A stretch of DNA of 64,000 nucleotides from Armatimonadota bacterium (GTDB taxonomy: Bacteria; Armatimonadota; UBA5829; DSUL01): assembly GCA_020846715.1 (NCBI GenBank), contig JADLDK010000051.1, positions 1 to 64,000 of the forward strand, in the 5' to 3' direction. This document shows, in pieces, positions 8,758 through 19,178 of the stretch (its first letter is position 1; each line of letters starts with the position of its first letter). The translations under genes were made by a program, and so were the position numbers. The notes beneath the pieces are model-generated. The model worked only from the letters and a program-made list of their open reading frames with translations. It was not told where the DNA came from and did not search any database.

Positions 8758-9408
8758 CTAACCCGTAGTTCCGTTGCCAGAAGCCGACTCCTCAGTCTCC
8801 TCTTTCGCCTCTGTCTCTCCGACGCGCCAGCGAACAAAGCGCTTAATCTCAATCTTCTCGCCGATTATCGCTACAGTCTCGTTGACAAGCTGTTTGATGG
8901 TCTTGCCCTCATCCTGAATGGAGGGCTGGTCCAGAAGGACTTTTTCACCAAAGAAGAGCTTTTCCATTCGCCCTTCGACAATCTTAGGCAGGGCGGCTTC
9001 GGGTTTGTTCTGCTGACGCGCCCACACTTCGTGGATTTCGCGCTCACGCTCCAGAACATCCGGCGAGATGTCCTCGCGCTTGAGGTATTCGGGGTTTGTC
9101 CACGCAATGTGCATGGCCAGCTTGTGAGCCAACTCCTGAAACTGCTCGTTCTTGGCGACAAAAGGCGTCTCGCAGCCAAGCTCAAGCATTACAGCGATCT
9201 GACGGCCAGTATGGATGTAGGTCTCAATGATGCCTTCGGAAGCCTGCCTGTCCTGGCGTTTGGCGGCGGTCGCTTCCCCGCGCTTGCGCAGCAAGTCCCG
9301 GGCCTTCTCAAAGTCCCCGTTTGTCTCTTCAAGCGCCCTCTTGCAGGCCATCATCGGAGCTCCGGTTTCGTCCCGGAGCTTCTTTACAGTCTGAGCGTCT
9401 ATTGCCAC
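8758..9408 (-). CDS. tsf: Elongation factor Ts
   Basis: Guanine-nucleotide exchange factor for EF-Tu. The protein begins [20 protein letters not shown], the canonical EF-Ts N-terminus that binds EF-Tu, from GTG at 9408 with GGAGA about 10 nt upstream. The frame continues open to 9567, but that extension would overlap rpsB and is not conserved. The 216-aa form corresponds to the short EF-Ts with one core subdomain ([24 protein letters not shown]) and a C-terminal module ending in an acidic Glu-rich tail. It follows rpsB by 70 nt, the near-universal gene order. Confidence 0.95.
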   Translation of the reverse strand: MAIDAQTVKKLRDETGAPMMACKRALEETNGDFEKARDLLRKRGEATAAKRQDRQASEGIIETYIHTGRQIAVMLELGCETPFVAKNEQFQELAHKLAMHIAWTNPEYLKREDISPDVLEREREIHEVWARQQNKPEAALPKIVEGRMEKLFFGEKVLLDQPSIQDEGKTIKQLVNETVAIIGEKIEIKRFVRWRVGETEAKEETEESASGNGTTG

Positions 9409-9478
9409 TGCGTGTATTTCTCCATCTTGATTCAAAAGCAACAAGGCCGGACAGATGCCGGGCCCAGAGTAGAAAAGA

Positions 9479-10423
9479 TCAGGCCTCGGCGCTGTCGCCG
9501 TCTGCGGAAATGTCTGCTGCGCCCGCAGAAGTGTCCTCAGATGAGGTGACAGGCTCGGCCTGGGCAACTCCGACAGCAGTCAACTCGGATGCAGTAGCGG
9601 CTGCGGGCCCTTCTCCTTCGTGACCATCGGGGGAGGCGGAAAACACAGCCGCATCCTCGGCCGTCACAACACTTTCTTCTTCCGAGGCTTCCACCTGTGA
9701 GATATCCTCACCGTCTTCAACCACCTCTGCGCCCTGCCATTCGATCTGCTTGACTTCGATGATAGCCTCCGACATCTTCTGACACATCAGCTTGATAGCG
9801 CGGATGGCGTCGTCGTTGCCAGGGATGACCAGATCCACCTCGTCAGGGTCGCAGTTGGTGTCAACGATAGCGACGACAGGAATCTCCAATTTGCGCGCTT
9901 CCTGAACAGCGATGTGCTCTTTCTTGAGGTCTACAATGAAAACTGCGCCCGGGAGCTCCGGCATGTCTTTGATACCGCCGAGGTAGCGCTCCAGGCGGTC
10001 TTTCTCCTCACGCAGAAGACTGGCTTCTTTCTTGTTGAACTTCTCGAAGCTGCCGTCCGCTTCCATGGTCTCCAGATCGCGCAGACGCTGAATACGGTCT
10101 TTAATGGTGCGGTAGTTAGTCAGCATACCACCGAGCCAGCGCTGATTCACCCAGTACTGGCGGCACTTTCGAGCGGCATCCTCAACCGCTTCCTGCGCCT
10201 GTTTCTTCGTCCCGACGAATAGAATCGGCTTGTTGTCTTCGGCAACAGACTGAATGAACGCGCGCGCGTCTTCAAAGAGCTTGAGAGTCTGGTGGAGGTC
10301 AATAATGTAGATACCGTTGCGTCCCCCATAGATGTACCTTTTCATCTTGGGGTTCCAGCGGTTGGTGCGGTGGCCGAAATGAACTCCTGCTTCGAGAAGC
10401 TCTTTCATGCTGATACTGGGCAT
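9479..10423 (-). CDS. rpsB: 30S ribosomal protein S2 with long acidic C-terminal extension
   Basis: The start at ATG 10423 gives [18 protein letters not shown], the canonical S2 N-terminus, with AAAGGA 7 nt upstream; the open frame to 10531 is not used. Residues 1-230 are ordinary S2 ([40 protein letters not shown]). The last 80 or so residues are a low-complexity Glu/Ser/Ala/Val-rich tail of the kind seen in some lineages. 314 aa in total versus about 240-260 usually. The protein binds the 30S body late in assembly and recruits S1 or mRNA. Confidence 0.96.
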   Translation of the reverse strand: MPSISMKELLEAGVHFGHRTNRWNPKMKRYIYGGRNGIYIIDLHQTLKLFEDARAFIQSVAEDNKPILFVGTKKQAQEAVEDAARKCRQYWVNQRWLGGMLTNYRTIKDRIQRLRDLETMEADGSFEKFNKKEASLLREEKDRLERYLGGIKDMPELPGAVFIVDLKKEHIAVQEARKLEIPVVAIVDTNCDPDEVDLVIPGNDDAIRAIKLMCQKMSEAIIEVKQIEWQGAEVVEDGEDISQVEASEEESVVTAEDAAVFSASPDGHEGEGPAAATASELTAVGVAQAEPVTSSEDTSAGAADISADGDSAEA

Positions 10424-10644
10424 AGATTTTCCTTTCAGGTTATCGCGTTGATCTCGCTTCAACCCTGCGGCGCGAGCCCGGCGCTGCAACAATTGTGCAC
10501 ACGACGAACTCGACCCAGCCGCGCGGTCCACGAGACTGTGAAGTGAGCAAAGCCCCGAATGTTATGCCACAGATCTTCTGAGCCAGCACGGGACTGCCCG
10601 TAACCGAAACGCGCTCTGCGCTTCGAAAACGACACAAACGCTGG

Positions 10645-10674
10645 ATTGTAGCACCACGCTTAGCGATAGCGCAA
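10645..10674 (-). promoter_or_regulatory. Possible promoter of the rpsB-proS operon
   Basis: On the minus strand TTGCGC (10674-10669) is separated by 18 nt from TACAAT (10650-10645). The -35 box overlaps the end of nuoN. This would give an rpsB leader of about 215 nt (10424-10640), long enough for ribosomal-protein autoregulation. It contains a small GC hairpin (ACGGG/CCCGT) but no U-tract terminator separating it from nuoN. Confidence 0.4.
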
Positions 10675-12243
10675 ATTCCTGAGCTCCGTGCAATCGAAGG
10701 CGAAGGGTCTGGAAATGAAGCGTTGAAGGCGACAAAGGGCACAATAACGCACGGAAGCGCTGGCTGCCGGGCGCCCGGCAGTAAGAGACTCCGCTCCTCC
10801 AGCCGTCCAGTTCAGCACAGGAGCGGCCAGAATACCCACGACGATAACCAGAGCCGCGAGCGCGCCAAGGACAAAGCCGTACGTGGGGGAAGCGCTCACC
10901 GAAGGCTTGTCGGCCACGCCGGATGCAGGCTCTTCTTCCATAAACATGACCACGGTTACGCGCAGGTAGTAAAACACTCCCATGACGCTCGTAAGGACGG
11001 CAATCACCGCCAGGCCCGGATATCCGGCCTGGACCGCAGCGCTGAAGAGGAACAGCTTTCCAAAGAACCCGGCGAACGGTGGTATACCGGCGAGTGAAAG
11101 CAGAAAAACTGACATCAACGCCGCCAAGAGCGGGCTGCGCCGCGCAATGCCTCTGTAATCATCAATATCTTCCGCTTTGTCTCCCGAACCAGCAAAAACG
11201 ATGACGACAGCGAATGCGCCGAAGTTCATCAGCGTGTACACAAGAAGATAGAACAGCACCGCGGACATGCCGTCAACGCCCGCCACGCTGTCGCGTGACA
11301 GCGTCAACAGCCCCATCAGAATATAGCCTGCGTGCGAGATGCTGGAATAAGCCAGGAGCCTCTTGATATTCTGCTGCGGAATGGCAATCAGGTTGCCCCA
11401 GATCATTGTGCCAGCCGCCAGGAGCCACAACAACAGGTGCCAGTTTGGAGATAGACCAGGGGCAACAATTCGGGCCAGCCCACCAAAGCCAGCAGCCTTG
11501 GCAACGACGGACATAAAAGCCGTGACAGATGTTGGAGCTCCTTCATAGACATCTGGAGTCCACATGTGAAAGGGAACAAGCGCCACCTTGAATCCCAGAG
11601 CCACCAGAACCATCCCCACGCCCATGGTCAGCATGGCTCCCGAATTGGCGGCAAGGGCGGCAGCGATGGAAGTCGTACCCGTCGCAGCAAAAACCAGAGC
11701 TGTGCCATACACGAAGAACGCGGACGCGAAGGAACCGAGCAGAAAGTACTTGAGCGCCGCTTCCTGGCTGATGCCCTCCAGGCGTCGAAATCCAGAGAGC
11801 ACGTACAGCGGTATCGACAGGAGCTCCAGCCCCAGAAACATCATAATGAAGTTGTCTGAGGCTCCCATCAGCATCGCGCCGGACGAAGAGAACATCATCA
11901 GGGCATAGTACTCACCGCGCGCCAGAGATTCGCGGTTGACATACGGGCTTGAAATGATGATCCCGATAGCGGTGGCAATAAGGATGATAAGGTCGAAAAC
12001 GACAGTGAAGCTGTCAATGGACTGCATTCCGAGCGGCGCGGTGGCAATCTGGGACGCATGAACAGTCACGCACCCGCTGACAATCACACCGATCAGCCCA
12101 AGCGCCGGGAGCAGGCTGTGCGTCGAGCGCGGGCGGAAAGCGCCGACAAGCAGCACGAGCGCCGCCGCGGCAGCCAGTGACCACACCGGTGCGGACACCC
12201 ACAGGTTCTGCTTGATAAACTCAGTTGTCAGATCGATGCTCAT
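10660..12243 (-). CDS. nuoN: NADH-quinone oxidoreductase subunit N
   Basis: 527 aa, about 14 membrane helices; antiporter-like proton-pumping subunit of complex I. The proton-antiporter core is recognisable (SGFRRLEGISQEAALKYFLLGSFASAFF, HMWTPDVYEGAPTSVTAFMSVVAKAAGF, LLAYSSISHAGYILMGLL). The last 40 residues after the final helix (Arg/Cys-rich) are not typical of NuoN and may be read-through of non-conserved sequence. Its ATG overlaps the nuoM stop by ATGA, so the two are translationally coupled. It is the last gene of the nuo cluster. Confidence 0.95.
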   Translation of the reverse strand: MSIDLTTEFIKQNLWVSAPVWSLAAAAALVLLVGAFRPRSTHSLLPALGLIGVIVSGCVTVHASQIATAPLGMQSIDSFTVVFDLIILIATAIGIIISSPYVNRESLARGEYYALMMFSSSGAMLMGASDNFIMMFLGLELLSIPLYVLSGFRRLEGISQEAALKYFLLGSFASAFFVYGTALVFAATGTTSIAAALAANSGAMLTMGVGMVLVALGFKVALVPFHMWTPDVYEGAPTSVTAFMSVVAKAAGFGGLARIVAPGLSPNWHLLLWLLAAGTMIWGNLIAIPQQNIKRLLAYSSISHAGYILMGLLTLSRDSVAGVDGMSAVLFYLLVYTLMNFGAFAVVIVFAGSGDKAEDIDDYRGIARRSPLLAALMSVFLLSLAGIPPFAGFFGKLFLFSAAVQAGYPGLAVIAVLTSVMGVFYYLRVTVVMFMEEEPASGVADKPSVSASPTYGFVLGALAALVIVVGILAAPVLNWTAGGAESLTAGRPAASASVRYCALCRLQRFISRPFAFDCTELRNLRYR

Positions 12244-13856
12244 CGAGTATGAAGAATCTCCAGTTGATCGGGCTGCTCTGCAGACTGCGCAAGAGCGGGA
12301 GAGGCGTGGGTCCGCCGGCTTTCAGTTGACGGAACGGAAGGCGAGATGGAGGCCTGGCGGGCGTTTTCAACAGTCTGCACGATGCGCAGAACGCTGGGCT
12401 CTACGCGCTCCAGGATAGGCTTCGGATAGACCCCGAAGAATATGACACCAACGGCCAGCGGGGTCAGCACGGCAATCTCACGAGCGCTCAGGTCCAGAAG
12501 GCTCTTGTTCTCCTCATTAGTCATCGGCCCATGCAGGACGCGCTGCACCATCCAGAGCAGGTAACAGGCGCTGAGAACGGCGGTACTGGCGCCGAGCACC
12601 GCATACCACGGATTGCGCATCCAGCTCCCCAGAAACACCAGAAACTCTCCGACGAAGCCCGAGAGAAACGGCAGGCCGATGGAAGCCATTGTAATGATGA
12701 TAAAGACAGCGCCATACTTGGGCATTACACTGTAGATGCCGCCGTAATCGGCAATCTGGCGCGTGTGCCTGCGCTCATAGATCATCCCGACAAGGAGAAA
12801 CAGCGCTCCTGTGGCCAGCCCATGGCTGATCATCTGGTAAACACCGCCCTGCAGTCCCTCGAGCGTGAATACGAAGATACCGAGCATAGCTATGCCCAGA
12901 TGACTGACAGAAGTGTACGCCACCAGCTTCTTCATGTCAGGCTGGCGCAGGGCCACCAATGCCCCGTAAATGATGCTGATGATAGCCAGCGTCACCAGAA
13001 GAGGCGCAAAGTGCAGGCTGGCGTTGGGGAAAAGTGGCAGACAGAACCGCAAGAAGCCGTAAGTGCCCATCTTCAGCAACAAACCGGCCAGAATGACAGA
13101 CCCGGCCGTGGGCGCTTCTACGTGCGCATCGGGTAGCCAGGTGTGAAACGGAAACATTGGCACTTTGATGGCGAAGGCGAGCGCGAACGCCAGGAACAGA
13201 AGCGTCTGCGCGGCTGCGGTGAGATGCATCACGTAGAGCTTGGGCAGATCGAAGGTCAGCTCACCCGTCGTTTTGAAATTGATCCACACCATCACGAGGA
13301 TGGCCACCAGCATCAGCAGGCTGCCCACCATCGTATACAGGAAGAACTTGACTGCGGCGTATATTCGCCGCTGCCCACCCCACATCCCAATGATGAAATA
13401 CATCGGGATGAGCATAGCTTCCCAGAAAACATAGAAAAGCACGAGGTCCAGAGCGCAGAATACGCCGATCATCGCGCTCTCCAGAAGCAGCATCAGCGCG
13501 TAGTACTCTTTCTGGCGATCTTTAATGCCGGCGAAGGAGCCGAGAATGGCGACAGCGCTGAGGAACGTGGTCAAGAGCACCATCACCAGACTGATACCAT
13601 CCAGACCGATGTGATAGGTGAGCGCCGGTTGCCCCATCAACTGAATCCAGGGCTTTTGCACCTCGAACTGCCAGACTGCGCCACTGCTTGAGTAAAGGAA
13701 GAACAGCGGTACGCTGAGCGCAAAGGTAATCAGCGCCAGGACAAAAGCGAAACCCTTCGCAGCGGATTCCGCTTTGCGGGGAAAGAAAGGCAGTACGGCC
13801 GCGCCTGCGAGCGGCAGAAAGATCAACAGTGAAAGAATGCACTGGTTGTAATGCAT
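12240..13856 (-). CDS. nuoM: NADH-quinone oxidoreductase subunit M
   Basis: 538 aa, polytopic antiporter-like subunit of complex I. The core block is FPFHTWLPDAHVEAPTAGSVILAGLLLKMGTYGFLRF, with the key Lys on helix 8 and the NuoM signature KKLVAYTSVSHLGIAMLGI. The first 500 residues align with ordinary NuoM; the last 50 form a hydrophilic tail with Ser/Ala/Gln. It lies 25 nt downstream of nuoL and overlaps nuoN. It acts in the inner membrane as one of three proton-pumping modules. Confidence 0.96.
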   Translation of the reverse strand: MHYNQCILSLLIFLPLAGAAVLPFFPRKAESAAKGFAFVLALITFALSVPLFFLYSSSGAVWQFEVQKPWIQLMGQPALTYHIGLDGISLVMVLLTTFLSAVAILGSFAGIKDRQKEYYALMLLLESAMIGVFCALDLVLFYVFWEAMLIPMYFIIGMWGGQRRIYAAVKFFLYTMVGSLLMLVAILVMVWINFKTTGELTFDLPKLYVMHLTAAAQTLLFLAFALAFAIKVPMFPFHTWLPDAHVEAPTAGSVILAGLLLKMGTYGFLRFCLPLFPNASLHFAPLLVTLAIISIIYGALVALRQPDMKKLVAYTSVSHLGIAMLGIFVFTLEGLQGGVYQMISHGLATGALFLLVGMIYERRHTRQIADYGGIYSVMPKYGAVFIIITMASIGLPFLSGFVGEFLVFLGSWMRNPWYAVLGASTAVLSACYLLWMVQRVLHGPMTNEENKSLLDLSAREIAVLTPLAVGVIFFGVYPKPILERVEPSVLRIVQTVENARQASISPSVPSTESRRTHASPALAQSAEQPDQLEILHTR

Positions 13857-13881
13857 AAGCCGGTGAGTCTATCCGTTTCTG

Positions 13882-15873
13882 CTATCTGGTCAGCACCCAG
13901 ATGACGACAATCGCGCCGAGTACCATCCCCGCCGCATAGTTGCGCACGTAGCCAGTCTGCAATCCGCGGAAGAGATGGCTGAAAATACCGACGATCGTTG
14001 CGACGGCGTTGACGATGGCGTCAATAACCAGCACATCGATCCCGCGCCAGAGGAAATAGGCCAGGCCCATTCCGGGGCGCACAACAACAGCCTTGTAAAA
14101 CTCATCAACGTAGAACTTGTTAAGCAGCAGGTTGTACAGCCACGGAGCGCTGCGAGCTATTGACCAGGCGCTTCCGGGCTTTCTGACGTACATCTGATAG
14201 CCCGCGTAGATGCCCAGAACCGACAGCACCACTGTAACGCCCATCAGGCGCATCTCCCAGACGTGGCTGGTTGGGACGATCTGGCGATGGAGCATCTCGA
14301 GCGCGCGCGCGACGTCCGCCTGCGTTCCCACAGACGGAGCGAGAAAATCTGAAAACGTCTCGGCGGAAGCGCCAAACAGGTGTGTCAGCCAGCCGATCGG
14401 CGCAATCTTCATCAGCGCCTCAGGCATGTTTAGAAACCCTGCGAATACCGCCCCCACCGCCAGCAGGATCAGCACAATACTCATTGACGCAGGGGATTCG
14501 TGAATGTGGCGCTGAGTCTCTTCATCCATGCGCGGCTGGCCGTGAAAAGTCTTATAGGTCACGCGCGCCATGTAAAACGCAGTCAACAGAGCCGTCACAA
14601 CCCCAACAGTCCACAGAACTACTCCGCCAAGCGGAGAGCTGAACGCGTACCACAGAATCTGGTCTTTGGAGATGAACCCGGAAAACAGCGGAATGCCCGC
14701 GATAGCCAGCGTCGCTATCCAGAACGTCCAGGTAGTCACCGGCATCCATCTGGACAGCCCACCCATTCGCCGGATGTCCTGCTCGTCATGCATAGCGTGA
14801 ATGACGCTCCCGGACCCAAGGAACAGCAGCGCCTTGAAGAAGGCATGCGTCATCACATGAAAAATCCCAGCGGCAAATGCGCCAACTCCGCAGGCCATAA
14901 ACATGTAGCCAAGCTGAGACACAGTGGAGTACGCGAGGACGCGCTTGATGTCGTTTTGCACCAGTCCGATCAGCGCCGCGAATAACGCCGTAGCCGCGCC
15001 GATACCCGCGACGACCATCAGCGCGACAGGCGCATGAACGAACAATATATGACAGCGCGCCACCATATAGACACCCGCCGTGACCATGGTGGCGGCATGG
15101 ATGAGAGCGGAAACGGGAGTCGGGCCTTCCATCGCGTCCGGCAACCAGACGTAGAGTGGTATCTGGGCGGACTTGCCTGTCGCGCCCGCAAACAACAGCA
15201 GGCAGATAATGGTCATCGTCACAGTCGGGACCGCGAGAGGCGCAGCGGCGACTTTCGCAAACACATCCTGGAAAGTCAAAGAACCGAAGGTTACGAAGAT
15301 GAACAGCATTCCCAGAATGAAGCACCAGTCACCCACGCGGTTGACGATGAAGGCTTTCTGCCCGGCAGCGGCGGCGGAAGGTCTTTCGAACCAGAACCCG
15401 ATCAGCAGATAGCTGCACAGCGCCACCCCTTCCCAGCCCACGTACATCAACAGGAAGTTGTCGGCCAGGACAAGCAGCAACATCGCGAACGTGAACAGGT
15501 TCATGTAGGCGAAGAAGCGGGGGTAGCGGGGGTCATGCGCCATATACCCCATCGAGTACACGTGAATGAGGAATCCAATCCCCGATACCACGCACACCAT
15601 CACTGCGGACAGCGGATCCAGCACGAATGCCACCTGCGTGTGCACGGCCCCCGTGGCGATCCAGTCAAAAAGAGACTGGTGGAGCACCCGCTGGTCCTCC
15701 GGCAGACCCAACAGATGCAGCAGCCCCATGACAGAGACGATCAGGCTCCCCAGAACAGCCAGGCTGGCGATAGCGCCGGAGACCTTCCTGGGCAGCAGAT
15801 GGCCGATGAAGGCATTAATGAATACACCGATGAGCGGGCAAAGCGGTATTAGCCACAGATACTTGAAGTCCAA
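13882..15873 (-). CDS. nuoL: NADH-quinone oxidoreductase subunit L
   Basis: 663 aa; the largest antiporter-like subunit of complex I, with about 16 helices and the long lateral helix expected near the C-terminus. Recognisable elements are MYVGWEGVALCSYLLIGFWF around residue 125, VWLPDAMEGPTPVSALIHAATMVTAGVYMVAR around 220-250 and RVLAYSTVSQLGYMFMACGVG around 310. The start is TTG at 15873, directly after the nuoK stop. The order K-L-M-N is the standard one. Confidence 0.96.
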   Translation of the reverse strand: MDFKYLWLIPLCPLIGVFINAFIGHLLPRKVSGAIASLAVLGSLIVSVMGLLHLLGLPEDQRVLHQSLFDWIATGAVHTQVAFVLDPLSAVMVCVVSGIGFLIHVYSMGYMAHDPRYPRFFAYMNLFTFAMLLLVLADNFLLMYVGWEGVALCSYLLIGFWFERPSAAAAGQKAFIVNRVGDWCFILGMLFIFVTFGSLTFQDVFAKVAAAPLAVPTVTMTIICLLLFAGATGKSAQIPLYVWLPDAMEGPTPVSALIHAATMVTAGVYMVARCHILFVHAPVALMVVAGIGAATALFAALIGLVQNDIKRVLAYSTVSQLGYMFMACGVGAFAAGIFHVMTHAFFKALLFLGSGSVIHAMHDEQDIRRMGGLSRWMPVTTWTFWIATLAIAGIPLFSGFISKDQILWYAFSSPLGGVVLWTVGVVTALLTAFYMARVTYKTFHGQPRMDEETQRHIHESPASMSIVLILLAVGAVFAGFLNMPEALMKIAPIGWLTHLFGASAETFSDFLAPSVGTQADVARALEMLHRQIVPTSHVWEMRLMGVTVVLSVLGIYAGYQMYVRKPGSAWSIARSAPWLYNLLLNKFYVDEFYKAVVVRPGMGLAYFLWRGIDVLVIDAIVNAVATIVGIFSHLFRGLQTGYVRNYAAGMVLGAIVVIWVLTR

Positions 15874-15875
15874 CC

Positions 15876-16193
<318 letters not shown>

Positions 16194-16703
16194 CTACGGG
16201 AACCTCCTCAAAGCCAGCACAACAGCGCCAATCATAGCGGCCAGCAAGACAAGCGACGTAATCTCAAAAGGAAGCAGATAGCTGCTGAACAGCAACTGAC
16301 CGATGCGCTCCGGTGAACCAAAGTCCGCAGCGATCGCCTGAGGGAAATGACGGACGCCTTCTCCGGCCCTGGCAATGTGCAGCGCCGCCTCGAACAACAA
16401 CACACATCCGAGAACGATTGCCGCCGCCAACTGCCACGATGGGTTTTCTCTCAGTGGACCTTCAGCGCCACCAACATTGAGCAACATCATCACGAACAGA
16501 AACAGCACCATAATGGCGCCGGCATACACGGCAACCTGTACGATGAAGATAAACTCGGCGCCCAGCAGCAGAAAAAAGATCGCCAGAGAGACCAGCACCA
16601 GCACAAGACTCAATGCCCCGTGCACAGCGTTCTTCGAGAGTACAAGATACAGCGCAAAGAACACCGCGACAGCGGCTATAAGGACAAACGGGATCCAGGT
16701 CAT
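16194..16703 (-). CDS. nuoJ: NADH-quinone oxidoreductase subunit J
   Basis: 169 aa with five predicted helices; membrane-arm subunit. Family sequence: SKNAVHGALSLVLVLVSLAIFFLLLGAEFIFIVQVAVYAGAIMVLFLFVMMLLN, which contains the helix 3 region that forms the pi-bulge during turnover. The gene follows nuoH after 28 nt. The position normally held by nuoI, the two-cluster ferredoxin-like subunit, is empty here. Confidence 0.95.
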   Translation of the reverse strand: MTWIPFVLIAAVAVFFALYLVLSKNAVHGALSLVLVLVSLAIFFLLLGAEFIFIVQVAVYAGAIMVLFLFVMMLLNVGGAEGPLRENPSWQLAAAIVLGCVLLFEAALHIARAGEGVRHFPQAIAADFGSPERIGQLLFSSYLLPFEITSLVLLAAMIGAVVLALRRFP

Positions 16704-16731
16704 CGGCCTGCCACTCTCCTGCCAGTCACGT

Positions 16732-17877
16732 TCACCCTCTCACCGCATCCGGCTGAGGGACAACCTGACGGTGCTGCTCGAGCTGACGGGAGTTCACCAG
16801 CCTCAGCACTGCGAGGAAGACTACAAAAAGCGCGATGTTAACTGCCGTGAGCCACAGCGTCGCGCGCTCTTTGGCCACCACAATCACAACCGCCGTAGCC
16901 GCCAGATTCAGCAAGGCGGCGGGAATCATCACCTTCCATCCGAAGCCCATGAGCTGGTCGTAGCGAATGCGCGGCCACGAAGCTCGCACCCACATGTAGA
17001 AAATGATGAAAGCGAAAATCTTCAGGATGAACCAGATCAGATTCAGATACCAGACATCCGGCCCAAAGCCGTGCCAGCCCCCCAGATACATCACTGTAGC
17101 CAGGGCGCTTGTAGTGACCATGTTCACGTACTCACCCATAAAAAACATGGCGAACCGAAAGCCTGTATACTCCGTGTGAAAGCCCGCTACCAGCTCGGAC
17201 TCCGCTTCCGCCATGTCAAACGGAGCGCGGTTCAACTCAGCATTGCTTGCCACGACAAAGAGCAGAAAACCTATGAACTGAGGACCTATGTTCCAGATGC
17301 CCTGCTTCACCTGCTGATTGACGATGTCTAGCAAATCCAGGGAGCCCGCCAGCAAGACAACCGCAACGACAGTCAGACCAACAGGAATCTCGTAGGAGAT
17401 CATCTGGGCGCTGGCCCGTAGACCTCCAAGCAGCGAATACTTGTTGTTGGAGCTCCACCCAGCAAGCGTGATGCCATAGACAGCCAGCGACGATAGCGCA
17501 AGCACATAGAGAATACCGATGTTCACATGCGCAACCTGCAGGTAAACCACACGGCCCGCAACGTGAATAGGTTCCCCAAAAGGCACGACTGCAAAGGCCG
17601 CCAGCGCAGGGACGATGCTGATGACAGGCGCAAGGTAGTACACCAGCTTGTCAACCCCGGTCGGAATGATATTCTCCTTGGCCATGAGTTTCACGGCGTC
17701 AGCGAGAGGCTGCAACAGACCGAACGGACCGACACGGTTTGGCCCGATGCGCTGCTGCATTCGCGCGACAACCTTGCGCTCCAGCCAGATGAGTACAGGC
17801 ACAAGCTGCAGCAGCACCACAAAAATGATCACTGCCTTGATGAGGCTTGCTATCCAGTCAAAAGTAGTATTGCTCAT
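16732..17877 (-). CDS. nuoH: NADH-quinone oxidoreductase subunit H
   Basis: 381 aa, eight or nine helices; contributes the quinone-binding cavity at the junction of the arms. Diagnostic sequences are [35 protein letters not shown] (residues 34-68), [26 protein letters not shown] and the acidic loop [21 protein letters not shown]. The C-terminus is extended by about 30 charged residues. It sits 23 nt after nuoF, where nuoG would usually lie between F and H. Confidence 0.96.
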   Translation of the reverse strand: MSNTTFDWIASLIKAVIIFVVLLQLVPVLIWLERKVVARMQQRIGPNRVGPFGLLQPLADAVKLMAKENIIPTGVDKLVYYLAPVISIVPALAAFAVVPFGEPIHVAGRVVYLQVAHVNIGILYVLALSSLAVYGITLAGWSSNNKYSLLGGLRASAQMISYEIPVGLTVVAVVLLAGSLDLLDIVNQQVKQGIWNIGPQFIGFLLFVVASNAELNRAPFDMAEAESELVAGFHTEYTGFRFAMFFMGEYVNMVTTSALATVMYLGGWHGFGPDVWYLNLIWFILKIFAFIIFYMWVRASWPRIRYDQLMGFGWKVMIPAALLNLAATAVVIVVAKERATLWLTAVNIALFVVFLAVLRLVNSRQLEQHRQVVPQPDAVRG

Positions 17878-17900
17878 TATCTAAGACGAAGGGCTAAAGG

Positions 17901-19178
17901 TCAGTGTCCGTTTTGCGCGCGCTGCTGGCAGCCGCCGTTTCTCACATGCTCCTCAAACTCGTGCCGCCAGTGCTCAATGCCTGATACCACCGACATAATG
18001 GAAGTGTCTCCGAGCGGGCAGAAACATTTGCCATCCATGTTGTCCGTGATGTCCAGGAGGAGATCGATATCGTCCATCTGGCCGCCCGTCAGCTCAAGCT
18101 CGTTCAGGATTTTGAACATCCAGTCCGTGCCTTCGCGGCACGGCGTGCACTTGCCACATGACTCGTGCCGGTAGAAGTGAACCAGATTGCGCGCAACACC
18201 GACCATGCACGTTGTCTCATCCATAACGATCATTCCAGCAGACCCGAGCATAGAGCCCGCCGCCTGGATGGATTCGTAGTCGTAGTTAATGTCGCACTTC
18301 TCCGCCGGAAGAATGGGGACGCTTGACCCGCCGGGAATCACAGCCTTGAGTTTGTGGCCATCACGCACCCCACCGGCAAACTCGTTGATCAGCGTCATCA
18401 TAGGAGTCGCCAGCGGGACTTCGTAGTTCCCGGGGCGATTCACATGCCCGGAAATGGAGACCACTTTGGTACCGGCGCTGCGCTCGGTTCCCCACTGCTT
18501 GAACCAATCCGCACCGTTGTTCACAATGTGCGAGATATTAGCCAGTGTCTCCACGTTGTTGATGATGGTGGGACTGGCGTAAAGGCCCGATACAGCAGGA
18601 AACGGCGGCTTCAGGCGCGGCAACCCGCGCTGCCCCTCCAGCGAGTTCAGAAGCGCTGATTCCTCTCCCCAGATATAGGCGCCTGCTCCGGGGTGCACAG
18701 CCAGATCGACGTCAACCCCCGTGCCCTGAATGTTCTTGCCGAGATACCCTCTGGCATAAGCCTGTTCAATAGCTCTGCTGACTATCTGGATTGGACCGAC
18801 GAACTCCCCCCGGATATAGATAAAGCCTGTCTTGGCGCCAATAGCGTGACAGGCGAGAATCATCCCTTCGAGAAGCTGGTGCGGGTTGACCTCCATCAAC
18901 TGACGATCCTTGAATGTGCCAGGCTCAGATTCATCCGCGTTGCACACAAGGTAGTGCGGTTTGGATGTGTCCTTGGGGACAAAGCTCCACTTCATTCCAG
19001 TTGGAAAACCAGCCCCACCCCGTCCACGCAGACCCGAGGCTTTAACAAGCTCGATCAGCTCATCAGGAGCCATAGTGAGCCCTTTTTGCAGAGAGCTGTA
19101 ACCTCCATTGCCCACGTAAACGTCAAGGTCTTTGACGTTGTCAATATGGTTGCGGCTGAAGACAATCTCATTGGCCAT
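17901..19178 (-). CDS. nuoF: NADH-quinone oxidoreductase subunit F (FMN and [4Fe-4S])
   Basis: 425 aa; the NADH-oxidising flavoprotein of the peripheral arm. The glycine-rich NADH/FMN site is GLRGRGGAGFPTGMKWSF near residues 49-66, followed by NADESEPGTFKDR. The N3 cluster cysteines lie in SCGKCTPCREG near 339-349, with the fourth further on (CFCPLG). The Cys/His-containing C-terminal end is slightly longer than usual. Its ATG overlaps the nuoE stop by one base (TAATG). With NuoE it forms the electron-input module. Confidence 0.97.
   Translation of the reverse strand: MANEIVFSRNHIDNVKDLDVYVGNGGYSSLQKGLTMAPDELIELVKASGLRGRGGAGFPTGMKWSFVPKDTSKPHYLVCNADESEPGTFKDRQLMEVNPHQLLEGMILACHAIGAKTGFIYIRGEFVGPIQIVSRAIEQAYARGYLGKNIQGTGVDVDLAVHPGAGAYIWGEESALLNSLEGQRGLPRLKPPFPAVSGLYASPTIINNVETLANISHIVNNGADWFKQWGTERSAGTKVVSISGHVNRPGNYEVPLATPMMTLINEFAGGVRDGHKLKAVIPGGSSVPILPAEKCDINYDYESIQAAGSMLGSAGMIVMDETTCMVGVARNLVHFYRHESCGKCTPCREGTDWMFKILNELELTGGQMDDIDLLLDITDNMDGKCFCPLGDTSIMSVVSGIEHWRHEFEEHVRNGGCQQRAQNGH

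Noticed and set aside
8730-8852. N-terminal extension of pyrH into tsf
   Set aside because: The frame is open but overlaps the tsf 3' end and has no family match; GTG 8729 chosen instead.
15034-15852. 272-codon plus-strand frame within nuoL
   Set aside because: Extremely His/Gln/Arg-rich, antisense to the nuoL helices; no family resemblance.
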